DNA of 64,000 nt from Impatiens glandulifera. Its lineage: Eukaryota > Streptophyta > Magnoliopsida > Ericales > Balsaminaceae. Below are positions 1 to 12,410 of the stretch, in pieces. The translations under genes were made by a program, and so were the position numbers. The first letter of the stretch is position 1. Each line of letters starts with the position of its first letter. Under the pieces are notes generated by a model. The model saw only the letters and a program-made list of their open reading frames with translations. It had not been told where the DNA came from and made no database searches. The stretch covers positions 1 through 64,000 of the forward strand of contig NW_025919601.1 in assembly GCF_907164915.1 (NCBI RefSeq), read 5' to 3'.

Positions 1-165
1 CTCTCTAGTATGAATTCCAAAATAATTGTTTTAGGTATAATTATAATTCTTTTTTCTTTATTTCTTAATCTATTATATATAATTTTTTGAATAACATTAT
101 ACACATATATTTTTATTGCAGTATATTATTAATCTTAGTTTATTTTTATATAGATTAGATGGTAC
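1..165 (+). repeat. Type-A unit A0, 3' remnant (tail blocks f and g)
   Basis: The window opens inside the tail of an array unit. The first 50 bases match the end of block f in other units (compare 27370-27420), ending in TTTTAG before a gtataatt donor. A TTGCAG acceptor and the start of block g follow near 120-145. Block g is cut short and joined directly to spacer. The variant set (AAAATAATTG in place of AAAATGAATTT) is shared with unit A7, so A0 and A7 are sister copies. Confidence 0.6.
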
Positions 166-1700
166 AAATTATAAGAATTCCAACTTGTTAAGTTTGTAAA
201 AAAATAAAACAATATCATATCTTTAATATCAAAATTTATAAATTAAAATTTAATTTTCACAATAAACTTATAAAATTATATTATCTATTTTTATTTTCTA
301 TAAAAACGTTTTTCTAAAACAAAAAATTATTTAAATTTAAAATTTTCATTAATTTTATTAAATTACTTTTATTTACATATTCATTCTCTATTTCAATAAA
401 ATATAATTTTAATTTTAAAATACATAAAATTTTATTTTATTATATTTACCCAATTTTTATATTAAAAGTATTTATAAACTTTTCAATAGTTTTTTTTTAT
501 CACTTTTCTATTTAATCAAAAATAACTCAAATATTTTTCAAATAATTATTATGATTTTTATATAAATGTAATTTTTCCATAGCACATTATAATTTTATTT
601 TTAATTTTAAATACATAAAATATTATTTATTTTTCTTACTTATATTTTCTTATAATAAAATTATTATATATTATTAAATATTCTTATAATGTATATCAAT
701 AACTTTATCTTTTGAATTAAATTTTATATTCATCTTCTATAAATAAACTACTATATTTAGTATTAAATTGTTTTCATTAAATTAAAAAAATTATTTAATT
801 TATTAAGATTTTTTTATTTAATCAAAATGTAATTTAAATTAAAAATACATAAAATTTAAATCAAAATTATTACTTCAAATTTTATTATTTTTAACATAAT
901 TTTTATTTATTTTATATAAATATGATTTCTGTATAACAAAATATATTTTATTTTTAATTTTTAAATACATGAAAAGTATTTTTTAGTTTTATAATATTAA
1001 AAATATTTATTTTTAATTATACTTATAATATTTATAATTAATTTTATGTTTTAAATTAAACTTATAATAATCATTCATTCATAAAAAAAAATTATATTTT
1101 ACATTAAATATTAAGTTTAATTTTGAATTAAAAACTCTTATTTAGTTTTTATTATTTAAAATAATTATTTTTTATATAAATATAATTTATAAATAACAAA
1201 TATTATTTAGTTTTTTAATTATATATTTCTTATATTTAGAATATTGTTTTTAATATTATTTAAAACTAATTTTAAACTATAAATTAAAGTGTATTTACAT
1301 TAAATTTGTATTAAAATTTTTAAAATTGTATTTTTTTTCTATGTAATCAAATATAATTTAAATTTTACATTAAAATTATTTAAGTTTAAATTTGCATTAA
1401 ACTTATGAAAATTGTAAATATTCTATTTAATCAAATATAATTTAAATTTTACATTTTAAACTTATTTTCATTAAATTTAAATTTCTAATAAATTTTGTAT
1501 TTTTTTATTTAATAAAATAAAATTTATATTTAAATAAAACAATTCCTTTAATTATTATTATTTTTAATTTTTTTATATATAATATTAATTTCTTCATAAC
1601 AAAATATAATTTTAGATTAAATTTTTAATACATAAAATAATATTTATTTTTTTACATAAAATACTTAAAATTTTGAATCAAACTAGAAACGAAGTAATAT
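166..1700. repeat. A+T-rich array spacer (after A0)
   Basis: No gene is visible. The spacer is nearly pure A/T with recurring phrases such as AATACATAAAATATTATTTA and TTTAATCAAATATAATTTAA that recur in every other spacer, so it belongs to the amplified unit. Landmark phrases of the TTTTGAATTAAA type return at roughly 200-450 bp, suggesting an old, degenerate internal tandem structure. Confidence 0.55.
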
Positions 1701-2935
1701 AGTAGCTCGATATTGTTGAGGGACAACTTAGGCTTCAAAAAATAGTTGTCGTCAAGCTCTACGTAAAGAGTGATCTCTTCGCCTGCAAACTTTCTGGTTC
1801 CGCGTGTGGATATTTTGGTCAACATCGTCGCATACACAAAGTTAATTATCTCCAATGTAGTAGAACTTTGTTATTCATAGTCATCCTGTTATATTCAAGA
1901 ACCAGCCTGAATCCAAAGTAATTTCATTATCTAATTCAAATTCTACTGACTATTTGTGGTTATATCATATGTTTCTTAACATGACATATTGATGTTCTAA
2001 AAGGTTCTCAATTCTCAAAATCGTGGATGTCGAACTATCATGGTGAAGGAGTATTGCCTATGGTTTTCAAAAGAATCCTAAACGACAAAATGAAAATTTT
2101 TTCCGAAGGTATTATTTCCTTATTTACCTTTCATTCGACCACTACTATTAATTATGAGAAACCTTATCTTGTTTAAGAAATACAAAATATTTGTTTCTCT
2201 TATATATATATATTGTTGTTAATGTCATCACATATGGATCATAGTAGACAAACAAATATCTTACAATTCATGTCATATATTCTCTTATGATATTTGTAGG
2301 TAAATAATGATGGGATAGAAAGAAAATCACTTGATGCCGATGTTATGAAAGTTGCTCCTGCGGTATGCAATTTATTGATAATCAAATAAAATTTCACTAA
2401 TTTCGACTTTCTGATTCTGAATTTTGATTTCATCTGTAGCCTGGAGGATTCCAAGCTAATGATTCAAGACTTATGAATTGGTGAAGAATGTATTATATAT
2501 GGTGTAAAGAGGATGATTGTAGATTTTATTGCACTCCTCCTTGGGAAAGCTGAAGGTATAAATGATTATTTTTAGATGAAACTCCATTTTTATGGTGCTT
2601 GAATCTTAAACTCTTGTTTACATTGATAAGTGTGACTTTGTCTTTTTTGTTTTTCTTGTTTTGTAATTGGTCTTATTTCGGTGATGCAGAAGGAATCGAT
2701 ATTTTTTATGAATTTGAAGACCTTAGATAGACGAGAGGAGTTGTTGATATTTGTCAAGAATTTAGTTTCAAGTCTAAATTCCAAGATGAATTATTTAGGT
2801 ATAATTATAATTCTTTCCTCTTTCCTCTTTCTTAATCTATTATATATAATTGTTTGAATAATATTATACTCACATTTATTTTTATTGCAGTATATTATTC
2901 ATTTTAGAGATCGACTTTCATTAGTTTAAGTAAGT
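1701..2935 (+). pseudogene. Type-A chimeric SDR pseudogene, unit A1
   Basis: Exon-like blocks in order: X (to 1917, donor gtaattt), Y (2004-2108), SDR exon d (2300-2362), SDR exon e (2440-2555), f (about 2710-2798) and g (2891-2930). Exon d follows TTTGTAG and reads VNNDGIERKSLDADVMK, matching the NNAG-plus-following-helix segment of neomenthol dehydrogenase-type SDRs with Ala changed to Asp. Exon e reads YGVKRMIVDFIPLL in one frame, like the YYGxKRxTEAFIPLLQ segment of the family. X and Y are open but I do not recognise them. Block f contains a TAG and has lost its acceptor. No exon for the catalytic Tyr-Lys half exists. Shares private variants with A8. Confidence 0.6.
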
Positions 2936-4580
2936 TTTATTATCTTTCTATATAAGATGCATGATACGTTTTTAGATGCATGATAGATTTATTTTAATAT
3001 ACGTTAGATGGTGCAAATCCATGATAGATGCATGATACGTTTTTAGATACATGATAGATTTATTTTGATATAGGTTAGATGGTGCAAATTATAAGAATTC
3101 CAACTTATTAAGTTTGTAAAAAAATAAACCAATATCATATATTTAATATCAAAATTTATAAATTATTCTTTTTTATTTTCTATAAAAATGTTTTTCTAAA
3201 ATAAAATATAATTTAAATTTTGCATTAATTTTATTAAATTATATTTATTTACATTTCATTCTTTGTTTTAATAAAATAAAATTTAAATTTTAAAATACAT
3301 AAAATATTATTTTATTATATTTACCTAATTTTTTATGAAAAGTATTTTTAAAATTTAAATCAACTAAACTTTTCAAAAAAATTATTTATCACTTTTCTAT
3401 TTAATCAAATATAATTCAAACATTTTTCTAATTATTATTATTTTTATATAAATATAATTTGTCTATAACAAATTATAATTTTAGTTTAAATTTTAAATAC
3501 ATATAATATTATTTATTTTTCTTACTTATATATTTCTTATAATAAAATTAATATATATTTTTAAATATTCTTATAATGTATATCAATTACTCTACCTTTT
3601 GAATTAAATTTTATATTCATAGTCAATTTTATAAATAATTTATTATATTTATTATAAATTTTTTTATTAAATTTTATTAAATTTATTAAGATTTTATTTT
3701 ATTATTTAATTAAAATATAATTAAAATTAAAAATACATAAAATTTAAATCAAAATTATTATTTTAAATTTTATTATTTTTAACAGAATTATTATCTATTT
3801 TATATAAATATGATTTCTCTGTAACAAAATATATTATAATTTATTTTTTAAATACATGAAAAGTATGTTTCAGTTTTTTTACTATTAAGAATATATTTTT
3901 TTAATTATACTTATAATATTTATAATTAATTTTATGTTTTGAATTAAACATATATTAATCATTAATTCATAAAAAATATTATATTTTGCATTAAATATTA
4001 AATTTAATTTTGAATTACAAAACTCTTATGTAGTTTTTATTATTTTAACATAATTATTTTTTATATAAATATAATTTATCAATAAAAAATATTATTTTGT
4101 TTTTAATTATATATTTATTATATTTAGAATATATATTTTTTTAATATTATTTGTAACTAATTTTAAACTATAAATTAAAGCATATTTACATTAAATTTGT
4201 ATTAAAACTATTAAAATAATATTTTTCTATTTAATCAAATATAATTTAAATTTTACATTAAAATTATTTTTATTAATTTTAAATTTTCATTAAACTTATT
4301 AAAATTGTATATATTCTATTTAATCAAATATAATTTAAATTTTACATTTAAAATTTATTTTAATTAAATTTAAATTTCTATTAAATTTTGTATATTTTTA
4401 ATTATAAAATACATTTTATATTTAAATAAAACAATTCCATTAATTATAATTATTTTTAATTATTTTATATATATAATAATTATTTCTTCATACCAAAATA
4501 TAATTTTAGATTAAATTTTAAAAACATAAAATAATATTTATTTTTTTACATAAAATACTTAAAATTTTGAATGAAACGAA
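2936..4580. repeat. A+T-rich array spacer with a 71-bp tandem duplication
   Basis: Near its left end a segment of period 71 is present twice, starting at 2955 and 3026 (both begin AGATGCATGATACGTTTTTA), a recent local duplication not seen in the other spacers. The remainder is the common A/T-rich spacer without any gene I can see. Confidence 0.6.
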
Positions 4581-5084
4581 GTAATAAAGTAGCTTGGTAT
4601 GGTTAAAGGACAACTTAGGCTTCAAAAAATAGTTGTCGTGAAGTTCTACGTAAAGAGTGATCTCTTCGCCTGCAAATTTTCCGGTCTTGCGTGTAGATAG
4701 CTCGGTCAACATCGTCGCGTACACAAAATTAATCATCTTCAATGTAGTAGAACCTTGTTATTCATAGTCATTCTGTCATATTCAAGGACCGGTCTGGATC
4801 CAAGGTAATTTCATTATCTAATTCAAATTCTACTAACTATTTGTGGTTATATCATATGTTTTTTAACATGACATATTGATGTTCTAAAAGGTTCTCAATT
4901 CACAAAGTCGTGGATGACGAACTATCATGGTGATGGAGTATTGCCTATGGCTTTCAAAAGAATCCTAAACGACAAAATGAAAAAATTTACAAAAGGTGTT
5001 ATTTCCTTATTTACCTTTCATTCAACCACTACTATAAATTATGAGTAACCTTATCTTGTTTAAGGAATACAAAATATTTGTTTC

Positions 5085-5146
<62 letters not shown>

Positions 5147-5840
5147 ATCTCATCACATATGGATCATAGTAGATAAACAAATATCTTACAATTCATGTCA
5201 TGTATTTTTTTATGATATTTGTAGGTAAATAATGATGGGATAGGAAGAACATCACTTGATGCCGATTCAATGAAAGTTGCTGTTACGGTATGCAATTTAT
5301 TGATAATCAAAAAAAAATCACTGATTTCAACTGTTTGATTCTTAATTTTGATTTCAAATGTAACCTGGAGGATTCCAAGACAATGATTCAAGACTTATGA
5401 ATTGGTGGGAAAATGTATTATACATGGTGTAAAGTGGATGATTGTAGATTTTATTCCACTCCTTCTTGAGAAAGTTGGAGGTATAAATGATTATAGTCTG
5501 TTTTTAGATGAAACTCCAGTTTTGTGATGTTTGAATCTTAAATCCCTGTTTACATTGATAAGTGTGACTTTGTCTTTTGTGTTTTTTCGTGTTTTGTAAT
5601 TGGCTTATTTCAGTGATGTTGATGGAATCGATATTTTTCAGTAATTTGAAGACCTTTGATCGACAGAAGGAGTTGTCGATATTTGTGAAGAATTTGGTTT
5701 CACCTCTCTAGTCTGAATTCCAAAATGAATTTATTTAGGTATAATTCTTTCCTCTTTTATAAATTTATACACACATCTATTTTTATTGCAGTATATTATT
5801 CATCTTAGAGATCAACTTTCATGAGTTCAAGTAAGATGCA
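4581..5840 (+). pseudogene. Type-A chimeric SDR pseudogene, unit A2
   Basis: Same block order as A1: X about 4600-4804, Y from about 4892, SDR exon d 5225-5287, exon e near 5366-5482, f near 5640-5738, and a shortened g near 5791-5835. Exon d is an intact 63-nt exon reading VNNDGIGRTSLDADSMK between TTTGTAG and gtatgc. Exon e and f contain stops in their best frames. The intron before exon d carries a long (TA)n tract. The spacer behind A2 is a sister of the one behind A4, and both lead into a type-B unit. Confidence 0.6.
5089..5138. repeat. (TA)n microsatellite in intron of A2
   Basis: About 25 TA units, 87 bp upstream of SDR exon d. The same intronic position holds a TA tract of very different length in the other type-A units. 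Confidence 0.95.
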
Positions 5841-7350
5841 TGATAGATTTATTTTGATGTAGGTTAGATGGTGCAAATTATAAGAATTCTAACTTGTTAA
5901 GTTTGTAAAAAAATAAACCAATATCATAGCTTTAATATCAAAATTTATAAATTAAAATTTAATTTTCACAATAAACATAAAATTATATTATTCATTTTTA
6001 TTTTCTATAAAAATGTTTTTCTAAAAAAAATATAATTTAAATTTAAATTTTGCATTAATTTTATTAAATTATATTTATTTACATCTTCATTATCAGTTTT
6101 AATAAAATATAATTTAAATTTTAAAATACATAAAATTTTATTTTATTATATTTGCCTAATTTTTATATTAAAAGTATTTTTAAATTTTATATAAATTAAA
6201 CTTTTCAAAAAAAAAAATTATTACTTTTCTTTTTAATCAAATATAATTCAAAAATTTTTCAAATAATAATAATTATTTTTATATATATATAATTTCTCTA
6301 CCACAAATTATAATTTTAGTTTAAATTTTAATTACATAAAATATTTTTTATTTTTCTTACTTATATATTTCTTATAATAAAATTAATATATATTTTTAAA
6401 TATTCTTTTAATGTATATCAATAACTTTACCTTTTTGAATTTAATTTTATATTCATATTTTATAAATAAGCTATTATATTTAGTATTAAATTATTTTCAT
6501 TAAATTAAATTTTTTATTAAATTTATTAAGATTTTTTTATTTAATCAAAATATAATTTAAATTAAAAATACATAAAATTTAAATCACAATTATTACTATA
6601 AATTTTATGATTTTTAACATAATTATTATTAATTTTATATAAATATAATTTCTCTATAACAAAATATATTTTAATTTAATTTTTAAATACATGAAAAGTA
6701 TTTTTTAATTTTTTTACTATTACTAATATTTTTTTAATTATACTTATAATATTTATTGTTAATTTTATGTTTTGAATTAAACTTATATTAATAATTAATT
6801 CATAAAAAAATAAAATTGTATTTTTCATTAAATTTACTTTTAATTTTAAATTAAAAAACTCTTATTTAGTTTTTATTATTTTAACATAATTATTTTTTAT
6901 ATAAATATAATTTATCAATAACAAATATTATTTAGTTTTTTAATTATATATTTCTTATATTTAGAATATATTATTTTTTATATTATTTATAACTAATTTT
7001 TAACTATGAATTAAAGCGTATTTATATTAAATTTGTATTAAAATTATATTTTTTCTATTTAATCAAATATAATTTAAATTTTAAATTTAAATTATTTTTA
7101 TTCAATTTAAATTTGTATTAAACTTATTAAAATTATATATATTCTATTGAATCAAATATAATTTAAATTTTACATTTTAAACATATTTTCATTAAATTAA
7201 AATTTCTAATATTTTTTTTATTTTTTTATTTAATAAAACAATTCCTTTAATTATTATTATTTTTAATTATTTTTATATATAATAATAATTTCTTAATAAC
7301 AAAATATAATTTTAGATTAAATTTTAAATACATAATATAATATATTTTTT
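5841..7350. repeat. A+T-rich array spacer (A2 to B1)
   Basis: No gene is visible. It is nearly colinear with the spacer at 16,330-17,875 and both end in a TACCTAAAAT phrase followed by a TCTTGGTTTGCGTTCG junction into type-B sequence. Confidence 0.55.
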
Positions 7351-8320
7351 TACCTAAAATAGTCTTGGTTTGCGTTCGTATTTTTATTAATTATTCATTT
7401 TGTTTAGTTGCTATCGATTTGTAATATTTCTATTAGTATATACACTTTTTGAATACTGTCTTAAGTTATATTTGGATAACTTATGATAAATCTTGTAATA
7501 ACATGAATTATATTATTTTGAGTTTGTGTCCATCTTATTTTAACAACAAATGAGATTAATGTTTCCAGATCTATAGTTAAATTTTTTTTTATTTAATTAA
7601 AAGTTATTAGAACTAATCTTTCATTTTAGACACTCTTTTATATGTATTCGTCATTGATTTTTTATTTTTATAAATTTATCATTGTTTCAGCGATGGTTAG
7701 TTATGATTCTATATTATTTTTTTACGTCATTTATCAACACGAAAATAATTTTCACTACACCTCAGAATATTTTGTAAATATTTTATTGACTCGATTTTTC
7801 GAAAATGTCGATTAGTTTGTTCAGTGTTATACTTTCTTACTCAATGTTATAGAACTTAAATGACTTCGTATTTGAAGTCACATCAAAAAAATAAAAAAAG
7901 GTTAAATTTTAAATAATTATAGTTTTTGTTTTTTATTTTTATCATATTATTTAACGTTTATTTTGTATTATTTATAAATTATTTTTTTATATATAAAATT
8001 ATTTTTTGAATGAATAAGAATTAACTAATTATAAATAAAAATAATAATAATAATTTTAAAATTGAATCATTTACTAATAAATGATTTAATATTAAAAATA
8101 ATAATTTTTAAAATAATTTAATTAGTTAGACATGATAGTTGTTTACCTATTATATTATAAATATTGTATTATTACTATTATTATAATTTTATTATTTATT
8201 ATAATAATTAATAATTGAAATATATATTATTAAAAATAATGTATGATGCTTAAATTTGGATAAAATTCTTAAGTATAATTTTAAGTTAATATTAAAATTA
8301 TATAATAATATACTTAGTTG

Positions 8321-8358
<38 letters not shown>

Positions 8359-8519
8359 TACAAATTATTATTATTGTTAGATAATTTGAATCCATTGGAA
8401 TTAATATTATAATAATAGATAATAGATAATTTGAATCCATTGGAATTGGAAATCCTAACCCGCTTATTAGCCGTTTGTTGATTTATATAGGAAATATATA
8501 TATCCAAATCCTAAAACCC
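7351..8519 (+). other. Upstream (promoter-side) segment of type-B unit B1
   Basis: This 1.1-kb segment is less repetitive than the spacers and recurs at 30076-30819 ahead of B3. It contains a TA tract (8323-8355), a direct repeat of AATTTGAATCCATTGGAATT (about 8381 and 8430) and a TATA-like TTTATATAG at 8482-8490 shortly upstream of the first exon. It probably holds the former promoter of the type-B gene. This is inferred from position and conservation only. Confidence 0.4.
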
Positions 8520-10080
8520 CTTAAACCCCCCTCCGCAAATCGGAAATTTTACATAGACAGGCATTGTCTATTATCGTCGTACAACAGCGGCTCACATCTC
8601 AGAGGTTTGATAATGGATCCATGTCCCGTCGTATTGGATCCGCTACTGGTTCACGACGCCGTGATCTTTCTGATTCGTTCTCGAATGGAAAACCGGTGAG
8701 TTATGATTCTTGTTGGTAATGTTCGACTGAATTAGGTTGAAAATGATGGTTTGAATAAGAAATCAATCGTATAAGAAGAACTGACATGATCAACTTTTTA
8801 CTTTTTGAGATTTGAACTTTTAGGGTTACTTTTTTTTTCTCTAAAGGAGATTTCTTTGTTTATTTGTTAAAATTCATGAATTATTTCTTCTAATTACATC
8901 AATTATATTGTATTATTTGGAAAAGAATCGTTTTCTTTAAATGCATACTGTTTCTTATAATATATATGCATATGTCCTGACTTACTGTTTTTATTAATGT
9001 ATTAGTTTATCAGATGATGTTTGATTTGGCTGGTGTAGGTGTATTTTTCTTTGGAAAAAGGAAAGATTATTTCACCTGTCCTATGGCCGGGACACTGAAA
9101 CGAAGAGGTATGAGAATATTCTTTCTTGCTTATAGCAAACAAGAAATTACAATGCATAATTTATTCTATTTAGTTAATCGTTGATTGAAAACCTAGAGAA
9201 ATTACAATGCATTCGATTGTAACAGGTGCGATAAGAGGAATTTGATTAGAAATATGCAGACATTTGACTTCCAAAGACATAACGGTTATTCTGACCATTA
9301 GAGATGAAAAAAGAGGAATCTAATCTTAAAGAGATTACTAACTAGAGGAGGAAATGAACTACAAAAAAGAGGAATCTAATCTTAAAGAGATTACTAACTA
9401 GAGGAGGAAATGAACTACTTGTCATCTTCCATCAGCTTTATAGTGCAGAGATGTCTACTATTCCTATCTTTGTTGATTTAGTCAGATCCAAGTTCGACAA
9501 ACTTGATATATTGGTATATTCTTCGTTTCTCTCTCGAAAATCTGAATTAAAAACAAGGCAAATAGGTATCGGTTATTTTTTATGATGTTTGCAGGTGATC
9601 AATGCTGGGAGGATAGGACTTGATGTCAATGCAATGAAAGTTGTTATTGATGCGGTATGATTTTGTTTTTAATGAAAATCAAAATCTTATTTACTGATTC
9701 TGTTTTTTTATTTCATTGGTAGCCGAGAAGAATACATGCAGATAAAGTATTATATATTGTGTAAATGGGATGATTGAAGCATTTATTCCACTCAGCTTTC
9801 TGATTCACCAAGGATATTGTCAATGTCTCTTATTCCTTGAGAAAACTGAAGGTATAAATTACAATCTGTTTTTAGCTACTGGAAACTCAATTTTTTTATA
9901 TTTTGATGCTTGAATTTTAAGCCCGGTTTCCATTGATATGTGTGACTTTGTTTTTTTTTGTTATTTCTTGTTTTGTAATTGGCTCTATTTCGTTGATGCT
10001 GAAAGTTTCGTTATTTTTTCAGAAATTTGAAGCCCTTGGGTCGTTGTTGAAAGAAGTTGTCTTTATTTAGGTATAATCAT
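8520..10080 (+). pseudogene. Type-B SDR pseudogene B1 (neomenthol dehydrogenase/salutaridine reductase-like)
   Basis: Exon a (to 8695, donor gtgagt) is from an unidentified gene and lacks about 170 bp present in B3. Exon b (9014-9107) contains ATG at 9083 (MAGTLKR). Exon c (about 9205-9513) reads VTGAIRGI, a stop, then LEICRHLTSKDITVIL: the NADP-binding TGxxxGIG loop, with TGA at 9243-9245 where the last Gly codon (GGA) should be. Exon d (9595-9654) is VINAGRIGLDVNAMK, the NAG motif. Exon e (9723-9851) encodes AFIPL and SDSPRI-like segments of the family, in shifted frames. A 56-bp tandem duplication interrupts exon c. Block f is shortened and no YxxxK exon follows. Splice borders are well kept, so this was a real intron-containing gene; it cannot make an active enzyme now. 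Confidence 0.75.
9307..9418. repeat. Perfect 56-bp tandem duplication in SDR exon c
   Basis: Two identical 56-bp units, 9307-9362 and 9363-9418, both beginning AAAAAAGAGGAATC. B3 lacks the whole segment. Because 56 is not a multiple of three the duplication shifts the frame. Its perfection implies it is young. Confidence 0.95.
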
Positions 10081-12410
10081 AATTCTTTCATCTTTCTATC
10101 TTAATTTATTATATATAATTGTTTGAATAATACTATAAACATCTACTCTCTTATTGCAGTATATTATTCATCTTAAATATCAACCTTAATGAGTTCAAGT
10201 AAGTTTTTTTAACTTACTTAAATTTATATTATCTTACTTTTTAAGATGCATAATACTTTTTAGATGCATAATAAGTTTATCCAATTTAACATGCATCTAA
10301 AAAGTTATGATGTTGGTTTATTTATTTTTATTTTCTATTAATATCTAAATTAAAATTTAATTTGTACAATAAATTTAAAAAATTATATTATTCATTTTTA
10401 TTTTCTATATAAACATTTTTTTCTAAAACAAAATATAATTTGAATTTAAATATTAATTAAGATTATTAAATTATATTTATTAAATACTTCTTCTTTATTT
10501 TAATAAAATATAATTTAAATTTTCAAATACATAATTTTTTTTATTTATCTAATTTTGTATTAAACATTTTTTTAAAATTTATATCAATTAAACTTATAAA
10601 ATTATTTTTATAATATTTATAAATAATTTTAAACTTTGAATTAAACTTATATTAATCATTAATTCATAAAAATTATTTTATATTTTGTATTAAATATTAA
10701 ATTTTATTTTGAATTAGTTTTTATTATTTTAACATAATTATTTTTTAAAATAAATATAATTTATCTATTATTTAAATTTGTAATTATATATTTCTTAGGT
10801 TAAATATTAATTATTTTTTAAATACTTATTTCTTATATTAATAATAATATATATTTTTTAAATCAAAATTATTACTTTAAGTTTTATTACTTTTATTATA
10901 ATAAAAAATATATATATATATAAATATGATTTCTCTATAAAATAAAATAAAAAATACAATTATAAATTCATAAAATATTATTTAATTTTTAATTTTTATA
11001 TCTTATATTAAAAAGTATTATTTTTTTAAATATTCATATAATATGTTTAATAATTTTAAATTTTGAATTAAACTTTTATTAATATTTAATTATTAAGCAC
11101 GCTCTTATATATTTTTTTTTGAATTAAAGTTTTTTATTAAATTTAATTTATCATTAAACTTATTAACATTTTTATAATATAATTATGAATTATTTTTTAT
11201 ATAAATATGATTTCTCTGAAAAATAAAATATAATTTTAGTGTAAATTACTTACATAAAAATTATTTAATTTTTACTATATTTTTCTTATATTAAGAATAT
11301 TATTTAAATTTTAAATATTTAAGTATAAATAATTTTAAATTAAATTAATATTTATCATTAATTCATAAACACGTTTTTATATTTTTTTAGATTAAATTTA
11401 AATTTGCAATAAACTTATTAGAATTATATTTTTTTAATTTAATCAATATAATTTAATTTAATTTTTTTAATAAAACTTATTTTCATAAAATTTAATTTTG
11501 CATTTAACTTATTAAAAACTTATTTTTCTTAATATTTATACTTTTTTATATTTAATCAAATATAATTAAAATTCAAAATACATAAAATTTAAATAATTAC
11601 TTTAATTTTTATTATTTTAAAAATAATTTTTATTTATTTTATATAAATATGATTTCACTCTAACAAAGTGTATTTTAATTTAATTTTTAAATACATGAAA
11701 AGTATATTTTTTAATTTTTTACTATAAAGAATATTATTTAGTTTTTTAAATATTCTTATAATATTTATAATTAATTTTAAGTTTTGAATTAAACTTATAT
11801 TAATCATTAATTCATAAAAATAATTTTTTATTTTGCATTAAACATTAAATTTAATTTTAAATTAAAAAACTCTTACTTAGTTTTTATTATTGTAATATAA
11901 TAATTTTTTATATAAATTTAATTTATCTATAAAAAATATTATTTATTTTTTTACTTATAAATTTCTTATATTTAGAATATTTTTTTAATACTCTTTATAA
12001 ATAATTTTAAATTATAAATTAAAATTTTATTTACAATAAATTTGTATTAAAATTATTAAAATTGTACTTTTTATATTTCATTAAATATAATTTAAATTTT
12101 ATATTTAACTTGTTAAAATTGAATATAATTTAAAATTTACATTTTAAACTTATTAAAATTGAATAAAATTTAAAATTTACATTTTAAACTTATTTTCATT
12201 AAATTTAAATTTGTATTAAATTTGGTAATTTTTTTTAATAAAACAAAATTTATATTTAAATAAAACAATTCCTTTAATTATTATTATTTTTAATTATTTT
12301 TATATATAATAATAATTTCTTCATAACAAAATATAATTTTAGATTAAATTATAAATACATAAAATAATATTTAATTTTTTACATAAAATACTTAAAATTT
12401 TTGAATTTAA
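10081..12410. repeat. A+T-rich array spacer behind B1, with a 15-bp perfect inverted repeat
   Basis: Block g-like sequence (TTGCAG then TATATTATTCATC) sits at 10155-10200. Arms ACTTTTTAGATGCAT (10255-10269) and its complement (10291-10305) form a hairpin with a 21-nt loop, retained in diverged form behind B3 (about 32823) and B2 (about 18680). The rest is spacer repeats. Landmarks ending ATTAATTCATAAA recur near 10665, 11360 and 11810. No gene is visible. Confidence 0.55.

Noticed and set aside
1652..1855. Minus-strand frames of about 60-75 codons recurring across block X (also 4518-4742, 23012-23242, 27946-28149, 37205-37399, 37768-37953)
   Set aside because: They repeat only because block X is repeated. 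The splice donors and neighbouring SDR exons are on the plus strand, and the minus frames run into spacer without any gene structure.
2239..2454. Minus-strand frames across SDR exon d (also 5164-5391, 15577-15771, 28550-28744, 38377-38592)
   Set aside because: Antisense shadows of plus-strand SDR exon d and its introns.
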